DNA from: Limnohabitans planktonicus II-D5
GTDB lineage: Bacteria > Pseudomonadota > Gammaproteobacteria > Burkholderiales > Burkholderiaceae_C
DNA: 64,000 nucleotides
Reading direction: 5' to 3'
Assembly (NCBI RefSeq): GCF_001270065.2
Contig: NZ_LFYT02000001.1
Coordinates: 353,866 to 417,865 of the forward strand
Part shown: one piece after another, positions 38,101 through 53,100 of the stretch
Position numbering within the stretch: the first letter of the stretch is position 1
How the letters are laid out: each line of letters begins with the position of its first letter
Program-made: the position numbers and the translations under genes
The notes under the pieces: model-generated
The model's database searches: none
The model's input: the letters and a program-made list of their open reading frames with translations, nothing else
What the model was told of the DNA's origin: nothing

Positions 38101-41100
38101 ATCGGTTCAGGCACGCAAATCCTGACGGGCACCAACACTTATTCAGGCACCACCACCATCAGCGCAGGCACCTTGCAAATTGGGGATGGGGGAACCACAG
38201 GCACCTTGGGCACGGGTGCCGTCACCGACAACGCCTCACTGGTCTTCAACCGCAGCAACGCGATGACTGTGGCCAATGCCATCAGTGGCACAGGCACCTT
38301 GACGCAGGTGGGCACGGGCACATCCATCTTGACGGGTGCCAACAGCTACTCGGGCACCACCACCATCAGCGCAGGCACCCTGCAAGTGGGCAACGGCGGC
38401 ACCACAGGCACCCTGGGCACGGGGGCGGTCATTGACAACAGCAGTTTGACCTTCAACCGCTCTAACGCTTTGCTGGTGAGCAACGCCATCAGCGGCACGG
38501 GCACCTTGTCTCAAATCGGTGCAGGCACCACGACGCTGACGGCCGACAACACGTATGCAGGCACGACCAGCATCAGTGGCGGCACCCTGCAAGTGGGCAA
38601 TGCAGGCACCACGGGCACCTTGGGTGCTGGCCATGTCACGCTGAGCAACAACGCCAACTTGAGCTATGTGCGCGCGGCCAGCACCACCGTGGCCAACACC
38701 ATTTCAGGGGCAGGCAATGTGTCTGCCAGCATCACCGGTTCGGCCAACAACCTGACCGTTGCCAATGCGATCAACCTGACGGGCGGCACGGTCAATTTGG
38801 TCACCGATGCCAATCTGTCGGTCACGCAGGCCATCAGCACCACGAACACCAGCAGTTCAGCGATCTTGCTGGGAGCCGGAAAATCCACCGCCGCCGGCAC
38901 CGCCTCAGGCGGCGATGTTTCGTTGTCGGGCAGTGGCGCTTTGACGGCAGGCTCGGGTGCGCGCATCACCATCCAAACCGGATCGGTGGCGGGCAGCACA
39001 GGCCTGGGTGTTCTGGCAGGCAACAGCCGCTACAACAGCGATGAGGTCACCACCAACTACAACACCACAACAGCGCCCTTGGGCTCGGGCATTTTTGCGA
39101 TCTACCGCGAATCGCCCATCTTGACTGCGGCCTTCATCAACGCCAGCAAGTCTTATGACGGCCAAGCCTATAGCGGCAACAATGGCCTGACGTATACAGG
39201 CTATGTGAACGGTGACACCAACGCCAAGGTGAACACGACCACCACGGGCACATCGCAAGGCGCCAAAAATGCGGGCACCTACACCCTGACGGGCACCGGC
39301 ACCAGCGATCTGGGCTATACCTTGGCCTACACGAGTGGCACCTTGACGGTCAACAAGGCCAATCTGAGCCTGGCAGGCACGCGTGTCTATGACGCAGGCA
39401 CCACTTTTGCCGGGCAATATCTGACCGCCACCGGCGTGGCGGGCGAGACGTTCACAGTCACAGGAAGCGGCGATGCCAGCAACCTGACCAGCAAAAATGT
39501 GCAAGCCGCACAGACCTTGAGGACACTGGCGGGCCTGACACTGGGCAGCAGCAGCAATGGCGGCTTGAGTGACAACTACAACCCCTTGAGCACCACGGCA
39601 TCGAGCGTGAGCGTGACGCCCAAGACCGCCACAGTCAGCGCCACAGCCACCAACCTGACCTACAACGCCAACACACAAAACCAGCTGGCCGAAACCCGAA
39701 GCGGCTTCATTGACGGGGACGCGATCACCGTCACCGGTCTGGCCAGCGGCAAGAATGCGGGCACCTATGCATCCAATCTGGTTTTGAGCGGCGCAGACCT
39801 GAGCAACTACAGCCTCACCGTCAGTAACGCCAATCTGGTGATTGACAAGGCCAACCTGAGCCTGTCCGGCACCCGCGTGTATGACGCAGGTACCAGCTTT
39901 GCCGGACAGTACCTGACCGCCACGGGCGTGGCGGGCGAAACCTTTGCCGTGAACGGCTCGGGCGATGCCAGCAACCTGGCCAGCAAGAATGTGCAAACCG
40001 GCCAGTCCTTGAGCAGCTTGGCAGGCTTGACGCTGGGCAGCAGCGCCAATGGCGGCTTGAGCGCCAACTACAACGCCTTGAGCACCACCGCATCGAGCGT
40101 GAGCGTGACGCCCAAGGCCGCCACCGTGAGCGCCACAGCCACCAACCTGACCTACAACGCCAGCACACAAAACCAGCTGGGCGAAACCAGCAGTGGCTTC
40201 ATCGCAGGCGACACGGTCAGCTTTACCGGCCAGGCCAGCGGCAAAAATGCGGGCACCTATGCCTCCAGTCTGGTGGCCGGGGGTGCCGATGCGGGCAACT
40301 ACACCATCACCGTGAGCAACGCAGACCTGGTGATTGACAAGGCCAACCTGGTGTTGTCGGGCACCCGCGTGTACGACGCCAGCAAGACTTTTGCCGGGCA
40401 GTACCTGACGGCCACCGGCGTGGCAGGCGAAACCTTTGCCCTGACCGGCACAGGCGACGCCAGCAACCTGGCCAGCAAGAATGTGCAAACCACGCAGTCC
40501 TTGAGCAGCTTGGCAGGCTTGACGCTGGGCAGCAGCAGCAATGGCGGCTTGAGCGCCAACTACAATGCCTTGAGCACCACCGCATCTAGCGTGAGCGTGA
40601 CGCCCAAGGCCGCCAGCGTGAGCGCCACGGCGACCAACCTGACCTACAACGCCAGCACGCAAAACCAGCTGGCCGAAACCACCAGCGGCTTCATCGCCGG
40701 AGACACGGTCACCGTCACCGGCCAGGCCAGCGGCAAGAATGCGGGCACCTATGCCTCCAGTCTGGTGGCCGGGGGTGCCGATGCAGGCAACTACACCATC
40801 ACCGTGAGCAACGCCGACCTGGTGATTGACAAAGCCAACCTGGTGTTGTCGGGCACCCGCGTGTACGACGCCAGCAAGACCTTTGCCGGGCAGTACCTGA
40901 CGGCCACCGGCGTGGCAGGCGAAACCTTTGCCGTAAACGGATCGGGCGATGCCAGCAACCTGGCCAGCAAGAATGTGCAGACCGGCCAGGTCTTGAGCAG
41001 CATCACAGGCCTGAGCCTGGGCAGCAGCAGCAATGGCGGCCTGGGCAGCAACTACAACGCCCTGAGCACGGTCGCATCCAGCGTGAGCGTGACGCCCAAG

Positions 41101-44100
41101 GCCGCCAGCGTGAGCGCCACGGCGACCAACCTGACCTACAACGGCAACACACAAACCCAGCTGGCCGAAACCAGCAGCGGCTTCATCGCCGGAGACACGG
41201 TCACCGTCACCGGCCAGGCCAGCGGCAAGAATGCGGGCACTTATGCATCCAATCTGGTGCTGAGCGGCGCCGATCTGGGCAACTACAGCGTGACGGTGAA
41301 CAACGCCAATTTGGTGATTGACAAGGCCAATCTGAGCCTGTCGGGCACCCGCGTGTATGACGCAGGCACCAGCTTTGCTGGCCAGTACCTGACCGCCACC
41401 GGCGTGGCGGGCGAAACCTTTGCCGTGAACGGCTCGGGCGATGCCAGCAACCTGGCCAGCAAAAACGTGCAAAGCGGCCAGACCTTGAGCAGCCTGACCG
41501 GCCTGGCATTGGGCAGCAGTGCGAACGGGGGCTTGAGCGCCAACTACAACGCCTTGAGCACCACAGCATCGAGCGTGAGCGTGACACCCAAGGCCGCCAC
41601 AGTCAGCGCCACAGCCACGAGCCTGACCTACAACGGCAACACGCAAACCCAGCTGGCCGAAACCAGCAGCGGCTTCATCGCCGGAGACACGGTCAGCTTC
41701 ACCGGCCAGGCCAGCGGCAAGAATGCGGGCACCTATGCCTCCAGTCTGTTAGCCGGGGGGGCCGATGCGGGCAACTACACCATCACCGTGAGCAACGCCA
41801 ACCTGGTGATTGACAAGGCCAATCTGAGCCTGTCGGGCACCCGCGTGTACGACGCAGGCACCAGCTTTGCCGGGCAGTACCTGAGCGCCACCGGCGTGGC
41901 AGGCGAAACCTTTGCCGTGACCGGCACAGGCGACGCCAGCAACCTGGCCAGCAAGAACGTGCAAACCGCGCAGTCCTTGAGCAGCTTGGCAGGCTTGACG
42001 CTGGGCAGCAGTGCCAATGGCGGCTTGAGCGCCAACTACAACGCCTTGAGCACAGCAGCATCGAGCGTGAGCGTGACGCCCAAGGCCGCCACCGTCAGCG
42101 CCACCGCCACCCAACTGACTTACAACGCCAGCACGCAAAACCAGCTGGCCGAAACCAGCAGCGGCTTCATCGCCGGAGACACGGTCACCGTCACCGGCCT
42201 GGCCAGCGGCAAGAATGCAGGCAGCTACGCCTCCAGCCTCGCTGTCAGCGGTGCAGACGCGAGCAATTACAGCGTCACGCTGAACAACGCCAATCTGGTG
42301 ATTGACAAGGCGGTGCTGACAGCCACCGGCAACAGCGGCGCAGTCACTTACAACGGCAACACCCAAAGCGTCAACGGCTTCACCGTGACCGGCTTGCAAG
42401 GCAGCGACAGCGCTGCCAGCCTGACCAGCATCAACGCCACAGGCGCATCTGGCAAAAACGCAGGCAGCTATGCCAACACCGTCACGGCGGGCACAGAAAC
42501 CAACTACACCATCACCACGGTCAACGGCACTTTGCAGATTGGCCGCGCCGATCTGGTGTTGTCGGGCTCGCGTGTCTATGACGGCAGCCAGACCTTTGCC
42601 GGGCAGTACCTGACGGCCACCGGCGTGGCGGGCGAAACCTTTGCCCTGACCGGCGCGGGCGACGCCAGCAACCTGGCCAGCAAGAATGTGCAGACCGGTC
42701 AGGTCTTGAGCAGCATCACCGGCCTGAGCCTGGGCAGCAGCAGCAATGGCGGCCTGAGCAGCAACTACAACGCCCTGAGCACAGCAGCCTCCAGCGTGAG
42801 CGTGACGCCCAAGGTGGCCACTGTCAGCGCCACGGCCACGAACGTGACTTACAACGCCAGCACGCAAAACCAGCTGGTCGAAACCAGCAGCGGCTTCATC
42901 GCAGGAGACGCCATCACCGTCACCGGCCAGGCCAGCGGCAAGAATGCGGGCAGCTATGCGTCCAATCTGGCGCTGAGTGGCGCGGACCTGGGCAACTACA
43001 GCGTGACGGTGAACAACGCCAATCTGGTGATTGGCAAAGCCACCCTCACGGCCACCGGCAACAGCGGCTCGGTGACCTACAACGGTGCCGACCAGAGCGT
43101 GAGCGGCCTGACCGTGTCGGGCCTGCTGGGCAGCGACACCTTGGCCAGCTTGAGCACCGTGTCGGCTGCGGGTGCCACCGGCAAAAATGCGGGCACTTAC
43201 AGCAACGTGGTGAGCGCGGGCACCGAAACCAACTACACCGTGAGCACGGTCAACGGCACGCTGCAAATTGACAAAGCCGCCCTGACCGCCACCGGCAACA
43301 GCGGCTCGGTCACTTACAACGGCGGCACGCAAAGCGTGACGGGCTTCACCCTGTCTGGCTTGCAAGGCAGCGACACCGCAGCCAGCCTGTCGAGCGTGTC
43401 GGCCACCGGCGCTTCGGGCAAGAACGCGGGCAGCTACACCAACACCGTGACGGCAGGCACCGAAGCCAACTACACCGTGACCACGGCCAACGGCACTTTG
43501 CAAATTGGCAAGGCCAGCTTGACGGCCACCGGCAACAGCGCCGCCCTCACCTACAACGGCGCCGACCAAACCGTGTCGGGCTTCAGCGTCTCAGGCCTGC
43601 TGGGCTCGGACACCGTGACCAATCTGTCGAGCATCACGGCCAGTGGTGCCACCGGCAAAAACGCAGGCAGCTACACCAACACCGTGACATCGGGCACCGA
43701 AGCCAACTACACCGTGACCACGGCCAACGGCGCTTTGCAAATTGGCAAGGCCGCTTTGACCGCCACCGGCAACAGCGGCTCGTTCACTTACAACGGTGCC
43801 GACCAAAGCGTGTCGGGTTTCACCGTCTCGGGCCTGCTGGGCTCGGACACGGTGGCCAGCCTGAGCAGCGTCATGGCCCTTGGTGCCACCGGCAAGAACG
43901 CAGGCAGTTACACCAACACCGTGACAGCAGGCACCGAAGCCAACTACACCGTGAGCACGGCCAACGGCACTTTGCAAATTGGCCGCGCCGATCTGGTGCT
44001 GTCGGGTGCGCGGGTGTATGACGCGGGCACCAGCTTTGCCGGTCAGTACCTGACGGCCACGGGCGTGGGCGGCGAAACCTTTGCCGTCTCGGGCAGCGGC

Positions 44101-47100
44101 AGCGCTGGCAATCTGGCCAGCAAAAACGTGCAGGTGCAGCAGGCCCTGACGAGTCTGGCGGGCCTGGCCCTGGGCAGCAGCGCCAATGGAGGCCTCAGCA
44201 GCAACTACAACGATTTGACGACAGCAGGCTCCAAGGTCAGCGTGACGGCCAAGGCGGCCACGGTCAACGCCACAGCCAGCAGCGCCACCTACAACGGCAC
44301 ACAGCAAAACCAGGCGGCCGAAACCAGCAGCGGCTTCATCGCCGGGGACACCATCACCGTCTCGGGCCAGGCCAGCGGCAAATATGCGGGCACTTATGCC
44401 TCAAACCTGGCGGTGGGCGGCGCAGACGCGGGCAACTACAGCGTGAGCCTGAACAATGCCAATCTGGTGATTGACAAAGCCGCCCTGACGGTGACGGCCA
44501 CGGCAGTCAGCAAGACCTATGACGGCACCACGCTGGCCACAGGCACGGGCACCGTGGGCACTTTGGCCGGTGCGGGCGACAGCGTGAGCAGCGCGGGCAG
44601 CCAGGCCTTCCTGGACAAGAACGCAGGCACAGGCAAAACCGTGCGGGCTTCGGGCGTGACGATCAAGGACGCGGCCAACGCGGACATGAGCGCCAACTAC
44701 ACCATCAACTATGTGGACGATGTCAGCAGCGTCATCCACAAGGCCAGCCTGACCGTGACGGCCAATGCCGATGCGCGTTTTGTGGGCCGCAGCGATGTGG
44801 CGGGCTACACCGGCGTGAGCTACACAGGCTTGGTGGCGGGCGAAACGTCCAGCGTGCTCGGCGGCAGCCTGAACATCACCCGCACCAACGCGGGCGTGGG
44901 CACGGCAGGCAACTACAGCGGCGTGCTGGCTGCCAGCGGCCTGACATCGGGCAACTACGACATCAGCTACGTCAATGGTGACTACACCATCGTGCCCGCA
45001 GACCGCTTGCTGGTGCGCACCAGCAATGTGACCACCACTTACGGCAGCGCCGTCACTTATGACACCACTGCGCAGTATCTGGACTCAAACAGCGACGCCA
45101 TCGTGACCCTGACCCGCTCGGGCACGGGCAACAACTACACCTTCAACGACGGTTTGGGCACCACGGTCAACACCGTGCTCAAGGCCTACAGTGGTGCCAG
45201 CCTGGCGTCGGTGAGCACTTCGGGCAACACGGTGGTGGGCACCTACGACATCAAGGACGCCGCGCCAGCGGTGACGGGCACCAACTTCAGCGGCGCGCCC
45301 ATTTATGTGGGCACCCTGACGGTCAACACCCAAGAAATCACGCCCAATGCCACGAATGTGAGCAAGGTGTATGACGGCACCACCGCCATCAGCAATGTGC
45401 TGGGCATGGGCGGCAAAGTGACGGGTGATGTCTTGACGATTGGCGGCACAACAGCTTTTGCCAGCAAGAACGCAGGCACGGGGCTGGCCTATTCCGTCTC
45501 GGGCATTGCCCTGGGCGGGGCCGACGCCGCCAACTACCACATCGCGGGCGGCGCCACCACCTTGGCAGGCAACGACGGCGTGATCACGCCTGCAGCCTTG
45601 AAGCTGACCAGCAGCGATGTGACCAAGGTCTATGACCGCACCACTGCCGCCAGCGGCACGGCCCTGGTCACGCAAGCCACGCAGTTGTATGCCAGCGACT
45701 CGATCACGGGTGGCACTTTCAGCTTCAACGACAAAAATGTCGGCGCGGGCAACAAGGTGGTCAGCGTGTCGGCAGTCACCATCAACGATGGCAACAACGG
45801 CGGCAACTACAGCGTCACCTATGTTGACAACACCACCAGCACCATCACACCCAAGAGCCTGACAGCCAGCTACAGCGCCGCCCAAAAAACCTACGACGGC
45901 AGCGCGGTGGCCAGCGTGACGGGCAGCTCGGGCGATGTGATCAGCGGCGACGCAGTCACCCTGAACAACACCGCCGCCAGCTTTGACAACAAAAACGTTG
46001 GCACCGGCAAAACCGTGACCGTGACGGGCATTGGCCTGAGCGGCGCCGATGCGGGCAACTACAGCCTGCAAAACAGCAGCGCCACGACCACCGCCAACGT
46101 GACCGCCAAAAACCTGACGGCCAGCTACAGCGCGGCCAGCAAGACCTATGACGGCGGCGTGGCAGCCAGCGTGACGGGCGGCTCGGCCGACATCGTGAGC
46201 GGTGACGTGGTCGACTTCAGCCAGACCAGCGCCATGTTTGCCGACAAAAATGCCGGTGCAGCCAAATCGGTGGCCATTGCGGGCATTGCCATCGCAGGCA
46301 CAGACGCAGGCAACTACGCCTTGCAAAACACCACGGCCAACGCCACAGCCGACATCACCCGCAAAGACGTGAGCCTGAGCAGCCTGAGCGCGGCCAACAA
46401 GGTCTATGACGGCACCACGGCAGCCAGCATCACCGCAGGCAGCATTGCCACAGGCGTAGGCAGCGAAACCCTGCAAGTCAGTGGCGTGGGCAGCTTCAGC
46501 GACAAGAACGTGGCCAATGGCAAGGCCGTCACGGTGGCCGATGTGAGCACACTGAGCCAGACCAATGGCACGGGCGACTGGAGCAACTACCGCCTGAGCA
46601 CCACCGGTGCTCTGAGCACCACGGCAGACATCACGCCCAAGGCCATCACCCTGACCGGCATCACCGCCGCCAGCAAGACCTATGACGGCGGCATGACAGC
46701 CACCGTATCGGTCAGCTCAGCTGTTTTCAATGACCAGATCGCAGGCGATGTGCTCACGGTCAGCAGCACCGGCAGTTTTGGCGACAAAAATGTGGCCACG
46801 GGCAAAACCGTGAGCCTGAGCAACACCCTGGGCGGGACTGATCTGGGCAACTACACCATCACCCAGCAGACATCGACCACGGCTGACATCACCAAGAAAT
46901 CCATCAGCCTGAGCGGCATCACTGCGGCCAACAAGACTTATGACGGTGGCACGGCTGCCACGGTATCGGTTACCGGCGCTGTGTTCAACGACAAAATCTC
47001 TGGCGATGACTTGAGCGTCGCCAGCTCGGGGGTGTTCAGCGACAAGAATGCCGCCACGGGCAAAACCGTGAGCCTGACAAACACACTGGGCGGCGCGGAC

Positions 47101-50100
47101 CTGGGCAACTACAGCATTACCCAGCAGACCAGCACCACGGCCGACATCGACAAGAAGGCCATCAGCCTGAGCGGCATCACTGCGGCCAACAAGACGTATG
47201 ACGGTGGCACTGCTGCAACAGTTTCCGTGGGCTCGGCCGTGTTCAACGACCAAGTGGCGGGCGATGTGCTGACGGTGGCCAGCACCGGCACCTTCAGCGA
47301 CAAGAACGCCGCCACCGGCAAAACTGTGAATCTGACCAACACCCTGGGCGGCACCGATCTGGCCAACTACACGGTGTCCGAGCAGACATCGACCACGGCC
47401 GACATCACCAAGAAGGCCATCAGCCTGAGCGGCATCACCGCTGCCAGCAAAACCTATGACGGCACAACGGCCGCCACGGTATCGCTTACCGGTGCTGTGT
47501 TCAACGACAAAGTCTCTGGCGATGACCTGACTGTGGCCAGCACTGGCATCTTCAGCGACAAGCATGTGGCCGTGGGCAAAACGGTGACCCTATCCAATTC
47601 ACTGGGTGGTGCCGATCTGGGCAACTATGTCGTGACCGAACAGGCCACGACAACCGCCGACATCACCAAGAAGTCCATCAGCCTGAGCGGCATCACCGCG
47701 GCCAGCAAGACTTATGACGGCAACACAACGGCCACCGTGTCCACCACTGGCGCTGTGTTCAATGATCAAATCTCGGGCGATGCGCTCACGGTGAGCAGCT
47801 CGGGGGCGTTCAGCGACAAGAATGCCGCCACGGGCAAAACCGTGAGCCTGACCCACACCCTGGGCGGCGCGGACCTGGGCAACTACAGCATTACCCAGCA
47901 AAGCACCACCACGGCCGACATCACCAAGAAGGCCATCAGCCTGAGCGGCATCACTGCAACCAACAAGACCTATGACGGTGGCACTGCTGCCACGGTATCG
48001 GTGGGCACAGCGGTGTTCAACGACCAAGTGGCGGGCGATGTCTTGACGGTAGCCAGCACCGGCGCCTTCAGCGATAAAAACGCGGCCACCGGCAAAACGG
48101 TGAATCTGACCAACACCCTGGGCGGCGCCGATCTGGCCAACTACACGGTGTCCGAGCAGACATCGACCACGGCCGACATCACCAAGAAGGCCATCAGCCT
48201 GAGCGGCATCACCGCTGCCAGCAAAACCTATGACGGCACAACGGCCGCCACGGTATCGCTTACCGGCGCTGTGTTCAACGACAAAGTCTCTGGCGATCAC
48301 CTGACGGTGGCCAGCACCGGCAGCTTCAGCGACAAGCATGTGGCCGTGGGCAAAACGGTGACCCTGTCCAACACCCTGGGCGGCACCGATCTGGACAACT
48401 ACACCATTGCCCAGCAGAGCACCACCACAGCTGACATCACCAAGAAGTCCATCAGCCTGAGCGGCATCACTGCGGCCAGCAAGACTTATGACGGCAACAC
48501 AACGGCCACCGTGTCCACCACTGGCGCTGCGTTCAATGACCAAATCTCGGGCGATGCGCTCACGGTGAGCAGCTCGGGTGTGTTCAGCGACAAGAACGCC
48601 GCCACGGGCAAAACAGTGAGTCTCACCCACACCCTGGGCGGCGCGGACCTGGGCAACTACAGCATTGCCCAGCAAGCCAGCACCACGGCTGACATCGACA
48701 AGAAGGCCATCAGCCTGAGCGGCATCACTGCAGCCAACAAGACGTATGACGGCACCAACGCTGCGACGGTATCGGTGGGCACAGCGGTGTTCAACGACCA
48801 GGTGGCAGGTGATGTGCTGACAGTGGCCAGCACTGGCACCTTCAGCGACAAGAACGCCGCCACCGGCAAAACGGTGACCTTGAGCAACACCCTGGGTGGC
48901 ACCGATCTGGGCAACTACACAGTGACTCAGCAGGCCAGCACCACTGCCAACATCGACAAGAAGGCCATCAGCCTGAGCGGCATCACCGCTGACAGCAAGA
49001 CTTATGACGGCAACACGACTGCGTCCATGTCCACCACGAGCGCCGTCTTCAACAACCAGATTGCAGGCGATGACCTCACAGTGGCCAGCACCGGCACATT
49101 CAGCGACAAGAACGCGGCCACCGGCAAGACCGTGAGCCTGGTCAACACCCTGGGTGGTGCGGATCTGGGCAACTACACCATCACGGAGCAGGCCAGCACC
49201 ACCGCCGACATCGACAAGAAGTCCATCAGCCTGTCGGGCATCACTGCTGCCAACAAGACGTATGACGGCACCATGGCTGCCACGGTCTCGACCACGAGCG
49301 CCGTCTTCAACAACCAGATTGCAGGCGACGACCTCACAGTGGCCAGCACGGGCACCTTCAGCGACAAGAACGCTGCCACCGGCAAGACCGTCACCCTGAG
49401 TAACACTCTGGGCGGCACCGATCTGGGCAACTACACCATCACTGAGCAGGCCAGCACCACCGCCAACATCGACAAGAAGGCCATCAACCTGTCGGGCATC
49501 ACAGCGGCCAACAAGACCTATGACGGCACCAACGCTGCCACAGTCTCCACCACGAGCGCCGTTTTCAACAACCAGGTGGCAGGCGACGACCTCACAGTGG
49601 CCAGCACCGGCACCTTCAGCGACAAGAATGCGGCCACCGGCAAGACCGTGAACCTGAGTAACACCCTGGGCGGCGCGGACCTGGGCAACTACACCGTGAC
49701 CGATCAGGCCAGCACCACCGCCAACATCGACAAGAAGGCCATCAGCCTGAGCGGTATCGCTGCTGCCAACAAGACGTATGACGGCAACACGACTGCGTCC
49801 ATGTCCACCACGAGCGCCGTCTTCAACGACCAGATTGCAGGCGATGACCTGACCGTCACCAGCACGGGCGTCTTCAGTGACAAGAACGCCGCTGCGGGCA
49901 AAACCGTGACCCTGTCCAACACCCTGGGTGGCATCGATCTGGGCAACTACACCGTGGCTGAGCAAACCACGACCACCGCCGACATCGACAAGAAGGCCAT
50001 CAGCCTGAGCGGTATCACCGCTGCCCACAAGACATATGACGGCAACACGACGGCGACGGTATCGACCACCAGCGCTGTGTTCAACGACCAGATCGCAGGA

Positions 50101-53100
50101 GATGCGCTGAGCGTGTCCACCACCGGCACTTTCAGCGACAAGAATGTGGCTGCGGGCAAGACGGTGACTTTGGTCAACACCTTGAGTGGCGCGGATTTGG
50201 GCAACTACACCGTGTCTGAACAGACCAGCGCCACGGCCGACATCACCAAGAAAACCATCAGCCTGAGCGGCATCACTGCAGCCAGCAAGACCTATGACGG
50301 CAACACATCGGCAACGGTGTTGACCACCGGCGCGGTGTTCAGCGACAAAGTCTCTGGCGATGACCTCACAGTGTCCAGCACCGGCACCTTCAGCGACAAG
50401 AACGCTGCTACAGCCAAGACCGTGACCCTGTCCAACACCCTGGGCGGAGCGGATTTGGGCAACTACACGGTCACCGATCAGGCCACGACAACAGCAGACA
50501 TCCACAAGAAAACCGTCACCCTGGACAGCATCACCGCCGCCAGCAAAACCTATGACGGCAGCACCGCAGCCACCATCCTGTCGGGCACCATCAGCGGCAC
50601 CATCACGGGCGAAACCTTGGCCATCAGTGGCTCGGGCAACTTCTCTGACAAGAACGTGGGCAACGGCAAAACCGTCACCGTCTCCGATGTCACCGCCCTC
50701 GCCCCGGCCAATGGCTCGGGCGACTGGGCCAACTACAGCCTGAGCACCACCGGCAGTTTGTCCACCACCGGGCACATCTCGCCCAAGTCGGTGACCTTGG
50801 ACGCCATCGTGGCGGCCCACAAGACGTATGACGGCAACACCGCTGCCACCATCACGGCAGGTGTCATCAGCGGCACCGCTGCAGGCGAAACCCTGAGCGT
50901 CACCGGCACAGGTGTCTTTGCTGACAAAAACGCGGCCAGCGGCATCGCGGTCAATGTGGCAGATGTCACGGCTTTGACCCCAGCCAACGGCAGCGGCAAC
51001 TGGTCCAACTACACCCTGACAAGCACGGGCGCGGCCTCCACCACCGCCAACATCACCCAAGCCACCTTGCAAGCGGCCCTGACCGGCACGGTCGAAAAAA
51101 CCTATGACGGCACCACAGCGGCCACCAACCTGAGCAACAGCCACTTTGCCCTGACGGGCTGGGTGGGCAGCGAAGGCGCCAGCGTCTCCCAAGTCAATGC
51201 CAGCTATGCCAGCAAGAACGTCTCGGACAACAACGGCACCGGTTCGGTCACGGCCACACTGGCTGCTGGCGACTTCACGGCCGCTTCGGGCACACTGCTG
51301 GCCAACTACCAGTTGCCTACTTCGGCCACAGGTTTGGTGGGCAAGATCACGCCCGCATCTTTGACCGTCAAGGTCAATGACACGGCAGCTTTTGTGACGC
51401 AAGACGCCAACCTGGCGGTGAACCAAGGCTTGAGCTACACCGGTTTCGTCAATGGCGACACCGCTGCCACGGCTTTGACGGGCACGCCCACACGCACTTA
51501 CTCAGGTGCCACCTACCCCGTGGCGGGCACCTACACCGATGTGTATGGCTTGAGCGCAGCCCCCACAGCCAACAACGGCAACTACACCGTCACCGTCGCC
51601 AAAGGCAAGCTGATCGTGGCCCCTGCCGACAAGTTGCTGATTGGCATTGGCGGCAAGACCTACACCTATGGCAGCTTGACCGGCACCACCGCCGGGGCCA
51701 GCGCCGACGCGGTCACGGCCCAGTATTGCCTGAGCGGCGACTGCAGCCCAAGCAGCCTGGTCAATCTGAGCATGACCGCTTTGGGCAATGGCAATTGGCA
51801 AGCCACCGACAGCACGGGCACGGCGGTCGCGTTCTCGACCCTGATCGACAGCACCGGCAAGCTGTCCACCGGTGGCTTTGTGAACGTGGGCAACTACACC
51901 TACGACGCTTCCTCCATCACCATCACGCCGCCCAGCAATGTGAACTTCAATGACCGCGTGGTCAATGGCGGTGTGCTGACGATCAATCCCAAGGTGTTGA
52001 CACTCAGCGCATCTGACGTGAGCCGTGTGTATGACGGCAGCACGGCCTTGACGGGCCGCGCCCTGAACACCACCGGTGTCATGACAGCTGACGTGGTAAA
52101 CGCCAGCAGCACAGGCGGCAGCTTTGACAGCAAAAACGCAGGCAGCCGCAACTACACCTTCACCGGCCTGAGCCTGGGCGGCGCTGACGCAGGCAACTAT
52201 GCCTTCACCGTGAGCACCGTCACCGGCACGGGCAGCATCACGCCCAAGGACGTGACGCTGGTCGCAGGCCCGGTGAGCAAGACTTACAACGGCAATACCG
52301 CGTACACCTTGACGCAGGCCGACCTGGACACGCTCAGCGGCCAGTTGATCACGGGCGATACGGTCAACGGCGCGAGCATCAGCTACACCGACAAAAATGT
52401 TTCACGCGATGCCAGCGGCGCTGTGTTGAGCAACAAGACCATCACCCTGGACAGCGTGACGCTGAGCGACGGTAACGGCGGCGGTAACTACACCGTGACG
52501 CGCCAGGGCAACAGCGCGAGCGTGATCACCCCCAAAACACTGAGCGCCACAGCCATTGCAGCCGTGCAAACCACCTACGGCACAGCGGCGAGCACAGGCA
52601 CAGTGAGCTTGACGGGCGTGGAAAGCAGCGACGTGGTCAACGCTTCGGCCAGCCTGGTCAGCGCACAAAGCAGCAGCAGCGGCAACCTCAAGGCAGGCAG
52701 CTATTTCCAGACCACTGACAGCGCCTTGACCGGCAGCCAAGCCGGCAACTACACCCTGCCCAGCTTCACAACATCGTCTGCCAACTATGTGGTCGACAAG
52801 CTGGCTTTGACCGGCGCTGCGATTGCAGGCGTCACCACCACTTACGCCACGGCGGCCGATGCAGGTGCTGTGAGTTTCACGAACGTGCAAGGTACAGACA
52901 AGGTCACGTCTGTCGCTTCCATCGTCGATGCAGCCACCAGCACCAGCGGTAACCTCAAAGCAGGCACCTACAAGCAAACCGCCACCGCCATCAGCGGTGA
53001 CGATGCAAGCAACTACAGCTTTGCAGGCATCACGACCACTGACAAGAACTATGTGGTCGACAAGCTGGCTTTGACCGGGGCTGCGATTGCAGGCGTCGCC

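Noticed and set aside
38905..41646. Minus-strand open frame of 913 codons opposite tpsA2, and others of 853 and 1,275 codons (57319-59880, 47599-51426)
   Set aside because: They lie opposite repeat arrays whose periods (492, 258 and 270 bp) are multiples of three, so one stop-free unit opens a frame across the whole array. Their products are low-complexity Ala/Gly/Val/His strings with no domain.
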